The notes under the pieces: model-generated
Seen by the model: only the letters and a program-made list of their open reading frames with translations
Database searches by the model: none
Told to the model about the DNA's origin: nothing
From: an uncultured Algibacter sp.
GTDB taxonomy: Bacteria > Bacteroidota > Bacteroidia > Flavobacteriales > Flavobacteriaceae
Direction of reading: 5' to 3'
DNA: 64,000 nucleotides
NCBI RefSeq assembly: GCF_947487605.1
Contig: NZ_CANKXK010000001.1
Span: 414,995 to 478,994 of the forward strand
Position numbers and translations under genes: made by a program
In this document: positions 62,671-64,000 of the stretch, piece after piece
Position numbering within the stretch: position 1 is the stretch's first letter
How the letters are laid out: each line of letters starts with the position of its first letter

Positions 62671-63645
62671 ATGGAATTGCATCCAATAAAATTTCAACCA
62701 TTATACAAATACCGTCTTTGGGGTGGTAATAAACTAAAAACAGTTTTAAACAAAGACTACAACGAAGAGCACATTGGTGAATCTTGGGAAGTATCAGATG
62801 TAAAAGGTGATGAAACCAAGGTTATTAATGGTGCTTTAAAAGGTTATACGCTAAGAGACCTCATCAAGGAATTTAAAGGCGATTTTGTAGGGCATTCGGT
62901 TTATGAAAAATTTGGAAACGAATTTCCTTTACTTATAAAATATATCGATGCAAAAACACCACTTTCAGTACAAGTACACCCAAGTGATGCTATTGCTAAA
63001 GAACGCCACAATTCATTTGGAAAAAACGAGATGTGGTACATTATGCAAGCTGATGCGGATGCTGAAATTATTGTAGGTTTTGATAAAGAACTTGATGCAG
63101 ATGAATACAAAAAGCGCATCAAAGAAAACACCATTTTAGAGGTGATGCATCACGAAAAAACAAATAAAGGAGATACCTTTTATATTCCAACAGGGCGTGT
63201 ACATGCCATTGGTGCTGGCGTTTTATTGGCTGAAATTCAACAAACATCTGATGTTACCTACCGCATGTATGATTACGACCGTGTGGATGCTTCCACTGGA
63301 GAGAAACGCGAATTGCATAACGATTTAGCTGTAGATGTTATTGATTACAAAGTTTGTGATAGCTATCATACAGATTACGAAACATCAAAAAACGTTTCTA
63401 ACAAACTCGTGCACTCACCATATTTTAAAACCAACTTCTTACCAATTGAGGGCAGCGTTTCTAAAGATTATTCAAATTTAGATTCTTTTGTTATTTATAT
63501 GTGTGTAGATGGAGACGGTGTTCAGGTACTTGTTGATAATGAAACTTATACTTTAAATTACGGAGAAACTATTATTATTCCTGCTACTGTAAATACGGTT
63601 GAGTTGTCTTCGGCTAACGCTAAGGTGCTTGAGGTTTCTTTGTAA
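62671..63645 (+). CDS. manA: mannose-6-phosphate isomerase, class I
   Basis: Interconverts mannose-6-phosphate and fructose-6-phosphate, the exit of mannose into glycolysis. The 324-residue zinc enzyme has PLYKYRLWGGNKL, the metal-binding LSVQVHPSD and FYIPTGRVHAIGAGVLLAEIQQTSDVTYRMYDYDR. Last gene of the mannan operon (8 bp after the sulfatase). The mannose-1-phosphate made by GH130 still needs a phosphomannomutase, which is not in the window. Confidence 0.95.
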   Translation: MELHPIKFQPLYKYRLWGGNKLKTVLNKDYNEEHIGESWEVSDVKGDETKVINGALKGYTLRDLIKEFKGDFVGHSVYEKFGNEFPLLIKYIDAKTPLSVQVHPSDAIAKERHNSFGKNEMWYIMQADADAEIIVGFDKELDADEYKKRIKENTILEVMHHEKTNKGDTFYIPTGRVHAIGAGVLLAEIQQTSDVTYRMYDYDRVDASTGEKRELHNDLAVDVIDYKVCDSYHTDYETSKNVSNKLVHSPYFKTNFLPIEGSVSKDYSNLDSFVIYMCVDGDGVQVLVDNETYTLNYGETIIIPATVNTVELSSANAKVLEVSL

Positions 63646-64000
63646 AAATAACACTTATCTATAACCATAGCATTTAAAACGATTTAAACTTAAGATTAAC
63701 TCTATAAAAGAGGCTGTCTAAAAAGTCTTTATAATTTGATTTGTCTGATTGAGCCTGTCGAAATTGATATTGATTATCAGCAAGTTAAAAATATTTCGAC
63801 AAGCTCAATATGACATCGAACTTACTTTTTGGATACCCGCTTTTACTTTACAAGAGTACTTATTCCATGTTCTTAATTTTTAAGGACTTTATATACTTCT
63901 GTTCTATCACTTTCTTCTTGAGTACCTGAGTTCGACGTAAGGATTTAGAAAAACAGAGCTAATTGATTTGTATTTTCTGTTTCAAATTTAATACTTGGTT
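63646..64000. other. noncoding end of window with hairpin repeat
   Basis: No gene seen. It holds a REP-like inverted repeat, ATTGAGCCTGTCGAAAT (63748-63764) and ATTTCGACAAGCTCAAT (63793-63809), 16 of 17 positions paired, preceded by GAGGCTGTCTAAAAAGTC (63711-63728), a word also seen in changed form at 28135. The rest is AT-rich. Confidence 0.6.

Noticed and set aside
63646..64000. tRNA, ncRNA or gene in the right edge
   Set aside because: No cloverleaf and no reading frame; only an inverted repeat is visible.

Overview
The window looks like the chromosome of a marine member of the Flavobacteriaceae (Bacteroidetes). The evidence is low GC, many Bacteroidetes-type lipoprotein signals, a SusC/SusD pair, TAnnTTTG-type promoter elements, a DsbD/TlpA-rich envelope gene set and FG-GAP/ASPIC proteins. 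I saw no rRNA, tRNA, CRISPR array, prophage or intact insertion sequence.

Layout. 1-8.6 kb: housekeeping and small genes: a truncated ABC-F ATPase, a methyltransferase, a PduO-type cobalamin adenosyltransferase, a DUF2795 protein, secA, a second methyltransferase and a lipoprotein. 8.7-13.3 kb: a large secreted Asp-box beta-propeller protein and two exported or membrane proteins of unknown role. 13.5-16.2 kb: a thiol/sulfur group (two rhodaneses, a redoxin, a TlpA lipoprotein) next to a divergent MarR regulator with palindromes at its own promoter. 16.3-23.7 kb: the tryptophan operon trpE-G-D-C-F-B-A, headed by a leader peptide with three Trp codons and an attenuator terminator. trpF and trpB are joined in one frame across an A7 run, and most other gaps hold repeat elements. 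23.7-38.3 kb: trmL, a DcuC/YfcC-type carrier, an RNA-helicase operon, an EF-hand protein, a decayed M16 peptidase remnant, DsbD plus a TlpA-like protein, a class V aminotransferase, an exported sugar-isomerase-like protein and a large FG-GAP/ASPIC lipoprotein.

38.4-63.6 kb: a beta-mannan utilisation locus. The minus-strand arm encodes SusC, SusD, an IPT/TIG surface protein, a fasciclin protein with two C-terminal beta-sandwich modules, and a PKD-GH26 mannanase. Upstream on the same strand are a Fe(II)/2-oxoglutarate dioxygenase-like protein, a Gfo/Idh/MocA oxidoreductase and a TIM-barrel sugar isomerase. A LacI-type and an AraC-type regulator sit in the middle. The plus-strand arm encodes a GH26 mannanase, a sodium/sugar symporter, a GH130 phosphorylase, an AGE-family epimerase, a GH5 mannanase, a sulfatase and mannose-6-phosphate isomerase.

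The mannan genes fit a known scheme: surface mannanases cut the chain, SusCD imports oligomers, periplasmic enzymes trim them, the symporter takes up mannobiose, the epimerase makes mannosyl-glucose, GH130 phosphorolyses it to mannose-1-phosphate and glucose, and ManA feeds glycolysis. The sulfatase, the lack of alpha-galactosidase and esterase genes, and the dioxygenase/dehydrogenase/isomerase trio suggest a modified, possibly algal, mannan; that part is inference.
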